The notes below the pieces were generated by a model. The model was given only the letters and a program-made list of their open reading frames with translations, was not told the origin of the DNA and did no database searches. A stretch of DNA of 64,000 nt from NCBI GenBank assembly GCA_024734555.1, contig JANPWX010000613.1, forward strand, positions 661,918 to 725,917. Direction: 5' to 3'. The stretch's first letter is position 1; every line of letters starts with the position of its first letter. This stretch comes from Trochalopteron elliotii. Taxonomy: Eukaryota > Chordata > Aves > Passeriformes > Leiothrichidae. This document shows positions 1-10,945 of the stretch, one piece after another. A program made the translations under genes and the position numbers.

Positions 1-25
1 CCCCGGGCCCAGCCCCGGCCCCGCG

Positions 26-132
26 ATGCCGCGGGTCTACATCGGCCGCCTCAGCTACCAGGCCCGGGAGCGCGACGTGGAGCGCTTCTTCAAGGGCTAC
101 GGCAAGATCCTCGAGGTGGATCTCAAGAACGG
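26..132 (+). CDS. SRSF4: SRSF4 coding exon 1
   Basis: The ATG at 26 begins [12 protein letters not shown]. The exon ends in AACGG, followed by gtgagc at 133, with the Gly codon split after two bases. It encodes the first half of RRM1 up to LKNG and lies in CpG-rich sequence typical of a housekeeping promoter edge. Confidence 0.97.
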
Positions 133-3100
133 GTGAGCGCGGGCCCGGCCCGGCCACCGCGAAGGGAGGGCCCGGGCGCCTGAGGCCCTTGGAGAGGCCG
201 GGGGGGAAGAGGCCGCCAGGGAGCTCTGGGCAGTGGTGGGGGCAGGACGGCTGGGTTGCCTCTTTTGGGTGGGGGTGAGAGGGGCAGGAAGCTTGGATTT
301 CCCCTTGGTGGGGGACGCGAAGCCTGGGCCTATATTGGGGCGGCATGTTGGCTTCTCTCTTTTGGGAAGTGGGCAGGATGCTTGGACTTTCATTGGAGAT
401 GGGACAGGGCGCCTGGGTCCCCCCTTTTTGCGAGGGAGAGGACTGGGCTCTTATTGTCAGGAGGGGGCAGTCTGCTTAGGTTCCTTTTGCGGGGGACCAG
501 CCCGTCTGGGGGTTTCCCTTTTTTTTTGCGGGGGGGTGGGGGTTGGGGAGCAGGACGTCTGGGCCCCTACTGGAGGGAGGACAGGATGCGTTGGTTCTCT
601 CTTTTCTGGGGGGGCAGGATGCCTGGGCTCCCCGTTCTGAGGAGGGGAGAGGTTGCCTGGGATCCCCTTGGGAGGGGGGAGCAGGACGCCTGGGGCCCCC
701 CTTGGGGTAAGCAGTATGCTCGGCTTCCCTTATGGGGTGGGGAGCAGGATGCCTGAGTTCCCCTCTTGTCAAGGAAGGACTCGACGTCTGGGCCTTTTTT
801 CGGGGGAGGCAGGATGGCTGGGGAGGATGCAGATGCCTGGACTGTCCTGTGGGTGGGGGTGAGGGAGGCTGGGTGGTTGGGTTTCCCTTTTTTCGGAGTG
901 GATGCAGTACACCTGTGCTTCCCCTTTGGGGAGGTTTCTCCTTTTTGGAAGGCAGGACAGCTGGGTTTCTGTGGCAGCTGGGGAGTAGGACGGCCGGGTC
1001 CTGCCTCAGTTCTCAGGGGTCGGCTCATCTGTGTCCTGCCCTGCCTTCTGCAGGGAGGGGGGGTCACCCTGAGGGCCCTCCCCAGGCCCCTCTGCACCCC
1101 AGGGCAAGCACTCAAGGGTCAGCCAGGCTGCACCCCAGGATAACACCTCCCTGAAAAGAACCCCACTGTTTGGGGTATGGGGTGCAGAGCTGCTCCCAGA
1201 GCCCCCAGGCTGTCAGGGGGTGTGTCCTGCTCCCCCCAAAACCCACAGTACCTCTGTGTTCTCATCTGTGCTGTTCCAGCAGCTGAGCCCTCACTGCAGC
1301 TCCAGGGGTTGGATGCTGCTCCACCAGGGCTTGGCCAAGACATTCAAGTGTGGATTTTTGAAGGAAAAGCAAATTGCCATTTTTGGTGGGTTTTTCCCCA
1401 ACACTCAGAGCCTCATGAGTGCTGGTGCCTTTGCTTTTTCCAAGAAACCCAGCTTGAAGTCTTCCTTAGGAAAGCCGAATGGAATATGGATTTATCATTA
1501 TATAGCCAGCAGAGCCAGGTATTAATTGCACCTCAGAAGTGGAGAAGAGGAATTTCTTGTAGAAGTTAGTCCTGGAACATTAAAGTGAAAGAGGCTCATT
1601 AAGTCTGACTGCTGCTTGTGCTGGCAGGTGGACATTTAACCAGTTTATAAGATGAATAAAATCTATTATTAAAGCAAACAAGTGTTCATGTGTCAGTGTT
1701 TTAACCCTCACAGCCTCAGGTGTTGTTGAAGATGAGATGAAATATCTGAGGCTGCTGTTTTCCAGTCCTGCTGTGTATCCTTGGAAATGTTTGGGGAGGG
1801 GTCAGTTTTCCTGTTGCTGAGTAAGGCCCAAATTCAGTGTTTCTGTTTCATTACATGTTGGGGGGAGGTAGGGAGGAAGCCAGTTAACTTTCTTAACAGA
1901 TGTGGAACTGATGAGTTATGTGGCTGATGTGGTAAAGGGATTTGTCTTCCTGTTTTTAAGTCAATTTAGTTGGTTTTTTCGTTTTATATTCTGAAGTCTT
2001 TTGACAGGTTTGGAGTTAAATTCCTCGTCAAAAATGGAACTTGAGCAATCCTGTTTTTTGTTTGTGGTTGGGAAGCCCTGGGCTGAGCTGTGCTCTCCTG
2101 AGCCTTCCTCCATGGCTTATTTCTGGTATTGCTTGGGAAACAATTCAAACTTTCTGCATGGTATTTGACTGGAGAGATTCTTGCAGTTGTTCCTGGAAAT
2201 CTGGGGGTTCTCCTTGCTGGATCCTCCACTGGGTGTTTCAGCAGCTAAACTCGAATGCTGGAGTGAAACAGTGGAATGCAAAGTGATACCACAGAGCTCT
2301 AAAAGCTTAGCTGGGGCTCACTAATTGTAATTTGAGCTTGAAATTCAATGGCTTAAAGCAATTATTACCTGAGGGAAGGGTGGGGAAATGAAAATCTGGG
2401 TCATGTAGGATTCTCCATTTCAAATTGCAGTTTTTAATTGTGTGCTCTTAGTTTTCACACTCTTTCCTGCTCAGAGTTCCACTGACAGTCACAGCTCTGT
2501 ATATGTAGTGAATGTCTGAAGTGACCATAAAATTGGATTTTTCAGCCTGCTTTTTATCTTCTGTGAACACACTAAAAGCTGCTTGTGATGCTTGTGAGAA
2601 AAAAACAAACTAGTTCTACTCCTGTACTTATCTGCCTGCATTACTCTGGGCAGGTCTGAAGAATTAAAAGTCTTCATCCTAATAAAACACCTGCAGGACA
2701 GAGGGATGTAACTTGTGCAGTGGATTGAGGAACATAGATCAAAGTTTCAAACTTCCTTCTATCACCTCCATTCAAAATCACTGTTTGCTTTCCAAAGAGA
2801 AGTGGTTTGGGTAGGGGAGGACCTTAAAGCCTATCCCAGTGCTCCCCCTGCCATGGGCAGGGACCCCTTCCACTGTCCCAGGTTGCTCTGAGCCCCATCT
2901 AGCCTGGCCTTGGACACTTCCAGGGGTGATTAAGGCCATCTCTAAGGTCATGGTTGGACTCCCTGATCTTGGAGGGCCCTTCCAACCTGAGCAGTTCTGT
3001 GGTTCTGTATTTATTTGGTGTGTGGGGTAGTGCTCACTTTTAATGTTTGGGGGTTTTAACTTCTACCTTCAAAAGTACAGATAACAGCCTTGATTTCATC

Positions 3101-6100
3101 AAAGATTATGCCATAATAGTAATCTTTTGCTAACATAAATGAATTCAGTCATTACACTCTCACATGACTTATCGTTTTGTTGATGAAGAATGACTTTAGG
3201 TTCTGTTCACTGAATCAGCAGACGTGTTTTCATGCCTTCCTATTTCTTTCCCTGTGTTTGGAGGGGTTTTTTGCTTTTTTTTTAAGGCTCAAGGCCTTGA
3301 ACCCTCAAGTATGCTCAGGAGGTTCATCTTCAGGAAGGCACGCACAGGGGTCTGCAGGAGCCCATGAATTGCTTTTGAGCACAGATACCTCAGGTTCAGT
3401 TCCTCTTCCCTCGCTGTCCCTAGGTACGGCTTTGTGGAGTTTGATGATCTGCGAGATGCCGATGATGCTGTTTATGAGCTGAATGGGAAAGATCTGTGTG
3501 GGGAGAGAGTGATCGTGGAGCACGCCCGGGGCCCACGCCGCGACAGCAGTTACGGTTCTGGACGCAGTAAGCACTTGTGCATTTGTATCCATGGCTTATT
3601 TTAAATAAAACATTGTTTTACTCTTTTATAAACGTAATTTAAAAGGAAAGCGATACAAAGTTGTGACTAGTGTTCTGTAACTGTAAATGTAATTTTTGAT
3701 CTGAATATTTATTAATTTGTTGTATTAAACTCTTCTAATTGATACATTAATAAACACAGTTTCTTGTACCATTTTTATTATCATTTCGTTTAACTATTTG
3801 AATGGTTTATTTGCAATGTGATGTTTAACATAGATTTAACAAAGACCTCAATGTTTTAATTGAAAGAGTCCTTTGAGGCTAAGATGACTGCCCGTTCCAT
3901 TTGCCGACCTTGGGGTACCTTTCCATGAGTGGTTCTTTGACCTTTGTGGCCCTTGGCTGACCAAAAAAAAAGAAGCCATGTGACGACCGCAAGCTTTTCC
4001 CATTAGACCTGGGTGGTGAGGATCCCAAGGGTTAGAGACAGATGAGATTAATCTCAAATAGGTGCCTGAAAACCTTTGTTCATGTCAGATATTCAGAAAG
4101 CTTTTAAGCCGTGTAAGTAACATTAGTCAACTGGCTTTATTCAGTTTCTTCTTTCAAACTGTTTTAAAAATATTAAACATAATTGCACGTTAATTCTAGT
4201 ATAATTACAGTTCTGTGCCTTGTTTAATTACGAGCTTGTAGTAAAACTGTTTTAATGCTTTGGGTCTTTGTAAGGTGTTACATGGCGGGGGGTGGATTTA
4301 GCCCTGAGGGGGGGTCTGTGATGTCTTTGGGAACACCTGGGGCAGAGCAGTTCCATCGGGGCGGAGAGCGAGGCTCCATTTCCCTGGCTGAAGCTCTGCT
4401 GTCTGCTTGTCACCTCCTAAAGGTGGATATGGTTATAGAAGAAGCGGAAGAGATAAGTACGGTCCCCCGACCCGTACAGAATACAGATTGATTGTGGAAA
4501 ATTTGTCAAGCCGCTGCAGTTGGCAGGATCTGAAGGTATGGGGCCCCTTTCCTTACCCTCTCTCTGTTACAGAGCACAAAGGGTAAAAGACATCTTCAGC
4601 AAGGCAAAGTGGTGTGCAGCTTTGCTTTGCTCCAACTCCTGAGCAGCTCCATGGGGAGTATATTTTGGAAGTAACACACACCTTAATACAGGAGTATATT
4701 TGCATATATGAAACCATTTATGAGAGGTTGGGAGTTGCACCTCCAGAACTGGTGGCACTGGACAGTGGGAGAATAATAATATCCTTAGCACCAGCTAATA
4801 TCATGTACAGGTGTGTTTTATCTTCTCTTAAACCCTGTCAAAACAGACTCAAATCATGCCAGGGGTAGGATTCACTAGAGATGGAGGAGTTTGCCCTTGT
4901 CAGTTTGGATTTAACCCATCAACTCCTAAGGTGCTACAGCTGTTTGAAACAACAGCATTGTTCCTGCACAGTCTCTGTGAGGAATTTCCACACCATCTAA
5001 AGCTATTTTAAGGAGAGTTTTAGGGAAAGGATGCTTCCTGAATGAGTAATCATGTAAAATCTCTGCCAAAAACTTACTTTTGAAGTCCAAAGGAGTGGCA
5101 GGTGATTCTCAGTAGTGGAGATGTTGAGTGACACTGTGGAGCCCACAGTACCTCTGAGTACTCTGGAGGTGATGTGTTGGTTCATGATTATCCACATTGT
5201 GGATTCAGGGAGCAGGATTTTAATAGTAGATGCAAAAAATTTGTGCTTCCTTATCAAACTGAGCAGCAATGGTTAAACCCACTTGTTCTTATTGGAACAC
5301 TTTCTCTTATGGTTCTCTTTTAAGGGTGTGTAAAATTTGTTCTAAACAAACTTTGACGTAGTAGAAACTGGTCTGTAATTGAATTTTACACTAGTTCAGG
5401 TACGTATGGAGATGCTTCCAGTGTCTTTGTTGTTAATGCTTCACACCATCAGTAGCTTGTCTTTGCTTCTGTTATTAAAATTCTAAGTAGAGCATGGCAT
5501 GATTAATCCTACAATGGATGCATTACTGCATTTTTGGGAATAGCTTTCATTTCAGTGTACTTAAAACAGGAGTAGCTGGGTTGAAAACAACCAAACCAGA
5601 GCTCTGTGCCCTGTTTTCACTGCAGCCAAATTCCACAGGGGCTGAACAATACCCTGGCCTGGCAGCTTGCTCAAAGCAAGGCAGAACAGACCCCTGATAA
5701 ACAGAGGGGTTTAGGAATGAAAATGGAGAAGCTAGGTAGCATGAAGTGGGAAAATGAGTCGAGCTTGGAGTTCTGTCAGGGTTTTTTCCAGCAGAACGAG
5801 CTGTGTGAATGAGGTGGAGGATGAAGGGAGCTCTGCTTCTCCGTGGGCTTCTTGCCTCTTCATATTCAACCTTTATCACCTTTCCTAATTATTTTTGAAA
5901 ACATGATTTAGAGAGCAAGCATTTTACTTCTTTAATCACTTCTGTAATTTGAAACTTAAGAGTCCAGAGCATATTTGATCTAAGATTTGAAGTGGGAGAC
6001 CTTGAGTTATCATTTGGCTCAAAACTATCTAATCACACCAACTCCGTGAAGTCATAGTGTGTTATTTGGCACTACAGATGCTGTTTGGGTCAAACCCTTG

Positions 6101-8277
6101 CTGACATCCCTGTGAATAGAAGAGGCTCAGGGAGCATCGTGTCAGATGCGAGCAGGGTCAGCTGGAAGCCTGGCTCTGGATTCAAGGCGATGGTGATTCT
6201 GTCCTCTTCCCCTAGGATTATATGCGTCAGGCAGGGGAAGTGACATATGCAGATGCACACAAAGGAAGGAAAAATGAAGGTGTGATTGAGTTCAAATCCT
6301 ATTCTGACATGAAAAGAGCCCTTGAAAAGCTGGACGGGACAGAAGTAAATGGCAGAAAGATTAGATTAGTGGAAGACAGACCTGGATCGAGACGACGCCG
6401 CTCTTACTCCAGAAGCCGAAGCCATTCAAGGTATGTCTGTAACGTGTCTCAGGCTGCAGTTAATGAACATAGAGCGGATGGAGACTTTGGGGTTCCAAAA
6501 CACCTTGGAAATGTTTGGAGTTCTCAACAGGTCTGTTTTTTTGAGCATGTATTAGTATCTGGGGCAAATGAGGGCTGTGTTCTGAGGTGTCTCCCTTGGA
6601 TGTGTGGACCTGCTCCCTGAACACCTGTCACTCTTCTTCCCTGATAACTCAGCCCTTGTTCCTTGTGTGAGCAGCTGCGTGGCTGGTGGAGCCATGTACA
6701 TGGAATGGAACAGAAGGTGCTTCTAACACTTCAGCTCTGAACACTGTGTTCTGCTCCAAGCACCAGGACTAACAGTTCTTTCTCAGCTTGGAAACCTTCA
6801 CCTGTTCCCTGTTTCTCAGAGATTTGTTGCTTTCTTTGTCTGACCAAGAGCTGCTTCAGCAGCACCAAGTGTTCTCCCCTTTCCATTCTGGGGTAGAACT
6901 CATTGCAAGAAAACTCAGGCATACCTTTACTGTTCCTGGAAAAACTTGCTTATGAAATCAAAATCTGAAGTCAAAGCTTTATGCCAGTGTCTCACCGTAT
7001 TCAAACTGTGATTTGATTGGGAAAGTGATTATCCCTTAAATAAACTGGCATCTTTTCTTCCAGATGAGCACCCTGCTCACAGACAGACATGGCAGCAGGG
7101 ATGGGAGGTGGGGAGACGAGTGCTCTGCGTTTGTAACTGTGTTGTGTAACTCTGACCATTTGGCTGCTGAAAGGTGCTTTAGCCCTGTGGGTTCTGCCCA
7201 TGGGGGTCACAAGCACCCCATGGACATGTGCTAAAGTGAAGCTGGTTCCCTGTGTTGCAGGTCTCGCTCTCGAAGCAGACACTCCCATAAGAGCAGGAGC
7301 CGCAGTCCCAGTAGCAGCCGCTCCAAGAGCAGATCCAGATCCAGGTATGTCTTTGTCTTGGGAGAACTAAGGGGTCCCACTTCAGTGAGGAGCATCATGT
7401 TAAATTTGCAGCAGGAACACTTGGTTTTTCTTTTGCCTCCTATTTTCTGCACACTCTGCTCAGACCCTTGCCACACTAAAGCAGAGCTGTCTGTTGCTTT
7501 TGCACTTCCAGGTCTGTGTCCCGTTCCAGAAGCAAGAGCCGTAGTCGAAGCAAGAGCCGTAGCAGAGGCCAGAAAGAGAAAAGCAGGACTCCAAGTAAAG
7601 AGGATAAAAGTAGGAGCCGCAGCAGGAGTGCAGAGAAATCCCGAAACAAAAGCAAGGATAAATCTGAGGGCATTCTCCATAACAGCGATGAGAAAGCCAA
7701 GAGCAGGAGCCACAGCAAGGAAAAGAGCAGGAGTGGGAGTAAGGAGAGGGGAGAGGCAAGGGAGAGTATGAGGAGCAGAAGCAAGGAGAAGAGTAGAAGC
7801 AAAGACAGGGAGAAGAGCATTAGCAAGGCTAGAAGCAGAAGCAAAAGCAGGGATGAGAGTAGGAGCAGGAGCCACAGCAAGGATAAAAGGAAAAGTAGGA
7901 AGAGGAGCAGGGATGACAGCAGAAGTAGAAGCCGCAGCCGCAGCAAGAGTGAGAAAAGCAAGAGGCGCAGCAAGCGAGACAGCAAAGGCAGCAGCAAGAA
8001 GAGAAGGAAGGACAGCCATGAGCGGTCCAGGTCAGTCTCCAAAGAAAAGGAGCAGCTCAAATCCGAGTCGGACAAGAAGGAGGCAAAAGGAGAGGGGGAG
8101 GATGCAGTGTCCCGCTCCAGGTCTAGGTCCATTTCCAAGTCCAAACCAAATGTCAAATCAGATTCTCGTTCCAGGTCCAAATCTGTTTCAAAGCCAAGGT
8201 CCCGGTCCAAATCCAGGTCTAGGTCCGCCTCTAGGTCACACTCCCGGTCGCAGTCAAGGTCTCGCTCCAGATCCTAA
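26..8277 (+). CDS. SRSF4: SRSF4 (SRp75), serine/arginine-rich splicing factor, complete, six coding exons
   Basis: Nuclear SR protein that binds exonic RNA enhancers and regulates constitutive and alternative splicing. Coding exons are 26-132, 3424-3566, 4423-4535, 6216-6430, 7261-7344 and 7512-8277, with GT-AG introns and phases that join without a break to 1,428 nt (475 aa plus stop; human SRSF4 is 494 aa). RRM1 covers about residues 1-72, with RNP2 VYIGRL near 4-9 and RNP1 YGFVEF near 37-42. A short Gly/Arg/Tyr linker follows. The pseudo-RRM2 covers about 104-180, with the family signature SWQDLKD at 116-122. Residues from about 182 to the end form the RS domain. The start [17 protein letters not shown] and DDLRDADD in RRM1 match SRSF4; SRSF6 has different residues there. 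The promoter and most of the 5' UTR lie outside the window. Confidence 0.97.
233..1005. repeat. Degenerate G-rich minisatellite in SRSF4 intron 1
   Basis: About 20 diverged copies of a roughly 35-base unit with core GGGCAGGATGCCTGGG followed by C/T-rich sequence. Clear copies start near 548, 612, 678 and 740. The + strand has many G runs of 4-8, giving G-quadruplex potential. All ORFs through this block are compositional artefacts. Confidence 0.8.
2803..2929 (-). mobile_element. CR1 LINE 3' fragment (antisense)
   Basis: Reads as the antisense 3' end of CR1: GGTTTGGG, then ACCTTAAAG, then CTGCCATGGGCAGGGAC, then GGTTGCTCTGAGCCCC and GGCCTTGGACACTTCCAG. Degraded 5'-truncated copy. Confidence 0.85.
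2949..3008 (+). mobile_element. CR1 LINE extreme 3' end (sense)
   Basis: Short sense-strand CR1 tail (TGGTTGGACT, GATCTTGGAGGGCCCTTCCAACCTGAGCAG, TTCTGTGGTTCTG described in pieces). It abuts the antisense copy just upstream in a head-to-head arrangement. Confidence 0.75.
3424..3566 (+). CDS. SRSF4: SRSF4 coding exon 2
   Basis: The acceptor ccctag ends at 3423 and the donor gtaagc begins at 3567. The exon encodes [19 protein letters not shown] and the rest of RRM1 through [15 protein letters not shown]. Three CpG-containing Arg codons sit in an otherwise AT-rich neighbourhood. Confidence 0.97.
3567..4422 (+). promoter_or_regulatory. SRSF4 intron 2: candidate poison-exon / unproductive-splicing region
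   Basis: This 856-base intron is very AT-rich at 3590-3850 and 4060-4260. Those tracts flank a more balanced block at about 3860-4060 that ends in a good donor-like site (G|GTGAG at 4016). SR protein genes, SRSF4 included, are known to control their own level through conserved premature-stop exons or introns, often in the second intron. The composition and the donor are seen. The exon boundaries, especially the acceptor, are not resolved, so this is an inferred regulatory block. Confidence 0.4.
4423..4535 (+). CDS. SRSF4: SRSF4 coding exon 3
   Basis: The acceptor ctaaag ends at 4422 and the donor gtatgg begins at 4536. It encodes the linker [19 protein letters not shown] and the start of RRM2, [18 protein letters not shown]. 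The acceptor has a poor polypyrimidine tract, in keeping with the regulated intron before it. Confidence 0.96.
4536..6215 (+). other. SRSF4 intron 3
   Basis: 1,680 bases between donor gtatgg and acceptor cccctag. No repeat family or exon was recognised, and the short ORFs inside have no coding character. Confidence 0.75.
6216..6430 (+). CDS. SRSF4: SRSF4 coding exon 4
   Basis: The acceptor cccctag ends at 6215 and the donor gtatgt begins at 6431. The exon encodes [17 protein letters not shown] through the rest of RRM2 (EGVIEF, IRLVED) and the first RS residues [14 protein letters not shown]. The phase-2 end is completed by the first G of exon 5. Confidence 0.97.
6431..7260 (+). other. SRSF4 intron 4
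   Basis: 830 bases with no recognisable element. ORF readthrough from exon 4 continues into it to about 6620 and would give a truncated protein if the intron were retained. Confidence 0.7.
7261..7344 (+). CDS. SRSF4: SRSF4 coding exon 5, start of RS domain
   Basis: Short 84-nt exon. The acceptor tgttgcag ends at 7260 and the donor gtatgt begins at 7345. It encodes alternating Ser/Arg with [19 protein letters not shown] sequence. Its length is a multiple of three, so skipping it would keep the frame. Confidence 0.95.
7512..8277 (+). CDS. SRSF4: SRSF4 coding exon 6, main RS domain and stop
   Basis: The acceptor cttccag ends at 7511 and the TAA stop is at 8275-8277. It encodes about 255 residues of Ser/Arg/Lys-rich sequence. 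The first part is dense in [10 protein letters not shown], the middle is Lys/Glu-rich with blocks such as KEKSRS and KDRE, and the last part is RSRSKS-type ending in SRSRS. Purine-rich AGC/AGG/AAG codons create a long Leu/Ser-rich shadow ORF on the opposite strand. The RS domain is the target of SRPK/CLK kinases in this family. Confidence 0.97.
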
Positions 8278-8925
8278 CCTTGCTGCAGCTCCACTTGGAA
8301 TGGTTGGAAAAGTCTTTTGTACATGTTTAGTAGCTGTAACCAAGTGATTGAAGTAGAAACCCTGTCGATGCTGTGTATTTTTAACAACCTGATGGTCTGT
8401 CTGTCATTAACTGCAGCACTCTCTCCCTGCAGTGCTCTCTGGTGTGAGGCTGCTCCGGTCATTTTCTATCCAGTAGAAGGGGTTTCTTTACATACAGCTC
8501 TTCCTCGAGCCCCCAAATTGCCCTGTTTTCCAGGAAGAGCCTTGCAGGGCATGAGCACTGCACCCTGGTGGGTTTAGGGAATTGCAGTGATGACTGATAG
8601 GTAGGTATGACAGATTCAACAGTCTTTGCCCTCGACTGATGCCCTTTGATGTCTGCCATTTAGTGGAAGTGCTAAGTCTTAAGTTTAATACTACTTTTGT
8701 TCCATATTTTTTGGACTTACAAAGTTGTGAATAGCACAGTCAAAAGGGAAAAAAAAATAGAGGTACTTGCAGTAATCTATAGGGAAAAGAACTATAGTTC
8801 CATATTCTGGTATTGTGACAATATCCTTGTTTTATATTAAATTTTTTTTATTTTATTTTTCCCTGTCTTGCAAAGTACAGTGATCCCCATTTCCATGAAA
8901 TTTGAATAAAGACTATTTTTGCTTG
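8278..8925 (+). other. SRSF4: SRSF4 3' UTR
   Basis: Follows the TAA stop. It becomes AT-rich after about 8690 and ends just after a canonical poly(A) signal. The length is inferred from that signal, and the exact cleavage point is not visible. Confidence 0.7.
8905..8910 (+). terminator. SRSF4: SRSF4 polyadenylation signal AATAAA
   Basis: AATAAA about 630 bases after the stop codon, followed by a T-rich and TG-rich stretch (8915-8955) suitable as the downstream element. Confidence 0.75.
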
Positions 8926-9940
8926 ATGACATTGGGTTAAATGGTGCTGTGTTGTGATTGTCAGCATTTTCTGTTATCAAGGTAAGCCTGAATTTAGAGA
9001 GTCACTCACGGAGAAAAGGTTCTTAATTCAGAAAGTCACTTCACGTTCAGCGTAGGCACAACACTTGAATACAGTCCAGATAAAGAACCTATTTCTCCAG
9101 CATATTTTCCAGGAGTTTTTCTTCCTCATGAAACATCTGTGCTTGGGAGGAGCCTTCCAAGGAAAGGAAAAAGCTCAGGATGAGCTTCTGGGCTTGGAAG
9201 CACAGAGGGTGGTGGCGGCTGTTCTGTGGCATGTCCCCAGCATCCCTGGGGAGAAGGGAGGGCCCCTTCTAGCAAGAGTTTTCTAGATGTGTAGGTGTTC
9301 CTGAATAATATCCCAAATTTAGACTTGGGCCATTTGCAAATTGCTCAGACTGAACTTCCCACAAGCTCATCTCCTGCACAATTGGCTTTGAATGAAGGAA
9401 TGACATCCCCAGCACCTGTTCTGCCTGCAAGCAACATTCTGAAAAGTAGAAGGGAAAATGTATTTTGTGAGTTCTTGGTCTGGAATAAAAAGGTTAGTTA
9501 CAGCTTTCCCTAAAACTGTCCTTTAGCCAATTCCAATCTGCTCACAACTGATGGCAGCGGCTCTCCAGCAGGAGTCACTTCATACGTGCAGTAATTCCGT
9601 ATCATTTGATCATTTGGAACTTGTCCTGCCATATTAAAAAGATGAAGGAGTAATAGATCATCAGAGTAGCTTTCAACACAAAATATTTCCCCACACTTTG
9701 AGAGGGGTCAGGGCTTGGCGAGTGGCTCAGTCTTTATCAAATGTCATATTACTACGGCAGCCTGAGAAATCTCTGTGGAAGAGATATTTAATTTCTTCAG
9801 AAGGAAAAGCCTTTTCCAGCTATATATATTTAGTGCTTTAACATCTTATTCTCTCAAAATGACATTTTTAATCCTTTTTGCTGCTTAATCTTAGCACAGA
9901 AGCAAATCAGCCAAGGCAAGATGTTTGCTAATAAGGGATA

Positions 9941-10635
9941 AAGTATTGGTTTGTAGAGACAGATATCTGCTAAGGAAGGCATGAGCCTCCCTTGAAATGG
10001 AAAACGTAAACCCCCTCCCTCTGAATTATTATTATTTTGAAATTAAAGAGCTCTCAGGCAAAATTATGGGAATAGGAATAACAATTATTTATTAGGAAAA
10101 TTAAAATAAAAATGCAGTAGTACAAAAAACCACTGACAGAATCAGAATACAACCTGACACCCTGTTGGTCAGGGTGTTAGTAGCAATCTAATTAAATGGC
10201 TGCAGTCCTCCTGGAGTGACAGATGTGGTTCTGTTGAAGCAACGATCCTGTAGAAGCGTGTAGTTTTCCTCTAAAGGTCTAGTAGTGGTGTAGATGGGTC
10301 CAGTCTTCCTCTGGGAATCCAGCGGAAACAGGCTGCCACTGATGTTCCAAATCTCAGATTTTTATCCAGGTAGGAATGCTTGGCTCTTCCCCCTGGGTGG
10401 AGCATGCAGTGAGACTCAATGGCCCATTAACAGAAGATACCTCCCTGGGCAGAGGATGGGTTGTGGAAGAGAGAAAACTGGTTTTAACAGCTGGCCCATT
10501 AAGAGAGGATGTCTGCCACCCTGGAGTTACAAGGGATGGGTCATGGAAGAAATAAAGAACACTCCTCCACCTGGTTTCAACAGATAGTGATAGAATACAT
10601 ACCTCTGGATACATCTTGCAATGCAACCTAAGACA
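9941..10635 (-). mobile_element. Solo LTR of an endogenous retrovirus, older copy
   Basis: 695 bases that align, reverse-complemented, with the LTR at 10946-11765, including the shared block around TGTTATTCCTATTCCC and the (T)TAATGGGCCA motifs. The right end is AAGACA at 10630-10635. The left end is worn. The flanking five bases are GGATA (9936-9940) and GAATA (10636-10640), an imperfect 5-bp target duplication. It has fewer internal repeats than its partner. Orientation is inferred from the internal direct repeats (U3-like) and an AATAAA on the minus strand near 10090. No gag, pol or env sequence remains. Confidence 0.85.
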
Positions 10636-10945
10636 GAATAATCTAAAAAAAATACTAAAACTAAATACTAAAATTTTTTAACTAAAAAATACTTTTAAGA
10701 AAATCTGGAAATTATACGGTCTAGGTAAAGACTAAAGAGTAACTCCAGCTTCTGCTGTCTGGCAACTCTGTTCCAAATGACCAAGCCAGGTTTTAGTGAG
10801 CCCTTTGGGAGAAGCATCCATTCCTTAAATACCTGAGGAGAGCCGTCTGGTGGGAGGTATGTGGGAAACTTGTCCGAGGTGGAGGTCGTCACTGCGTTGC
10901 AATAGGAAGAGGAAAAGCCAAAAGTCCCTCATGTGTGAGCACCTG
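10636..10945. other. Spacer between two opposed solo LTRs
   Basis: 310 bases of host sequence, A-rich at 10645-10700. It carries the target-duplication remnants GAATA at its left edge and ACCTG at its right edge. No coding content was recognised. Confidence 0.7.

Larger units (their letters stand above)
133..3423 (+). other. SRSF4 intron 1
   Basis: Apart from the minisatellite in its first kilobase and the CR1 fragments at 2803-3008, I see no exon or RNA gene. From about 1600 the composition turns AT-rich. Confidence 0.8.

Noticed and set aside
233..1154. Several Gly/Trp-rich ORFs of up to 180 codons
   Set aside because: Products of the G-rich minisatellite in SRSF4 intron 1, with no coding signature.
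7476..8210. 244-codon Leu-rich ORF on the minus strand
   Set aside because: It is the antisense shadow of the SRSF4 RS domain: AGC/AGG/AAG codons read backwards as Leu/Ser codons.
26..8277. Assignment of the first gene to SRSF6
   Set aside because: RRM1 residues [17 protein letters not shown] and DDLRDADD are those of SRSF4; SRSF6 differs at these sites.
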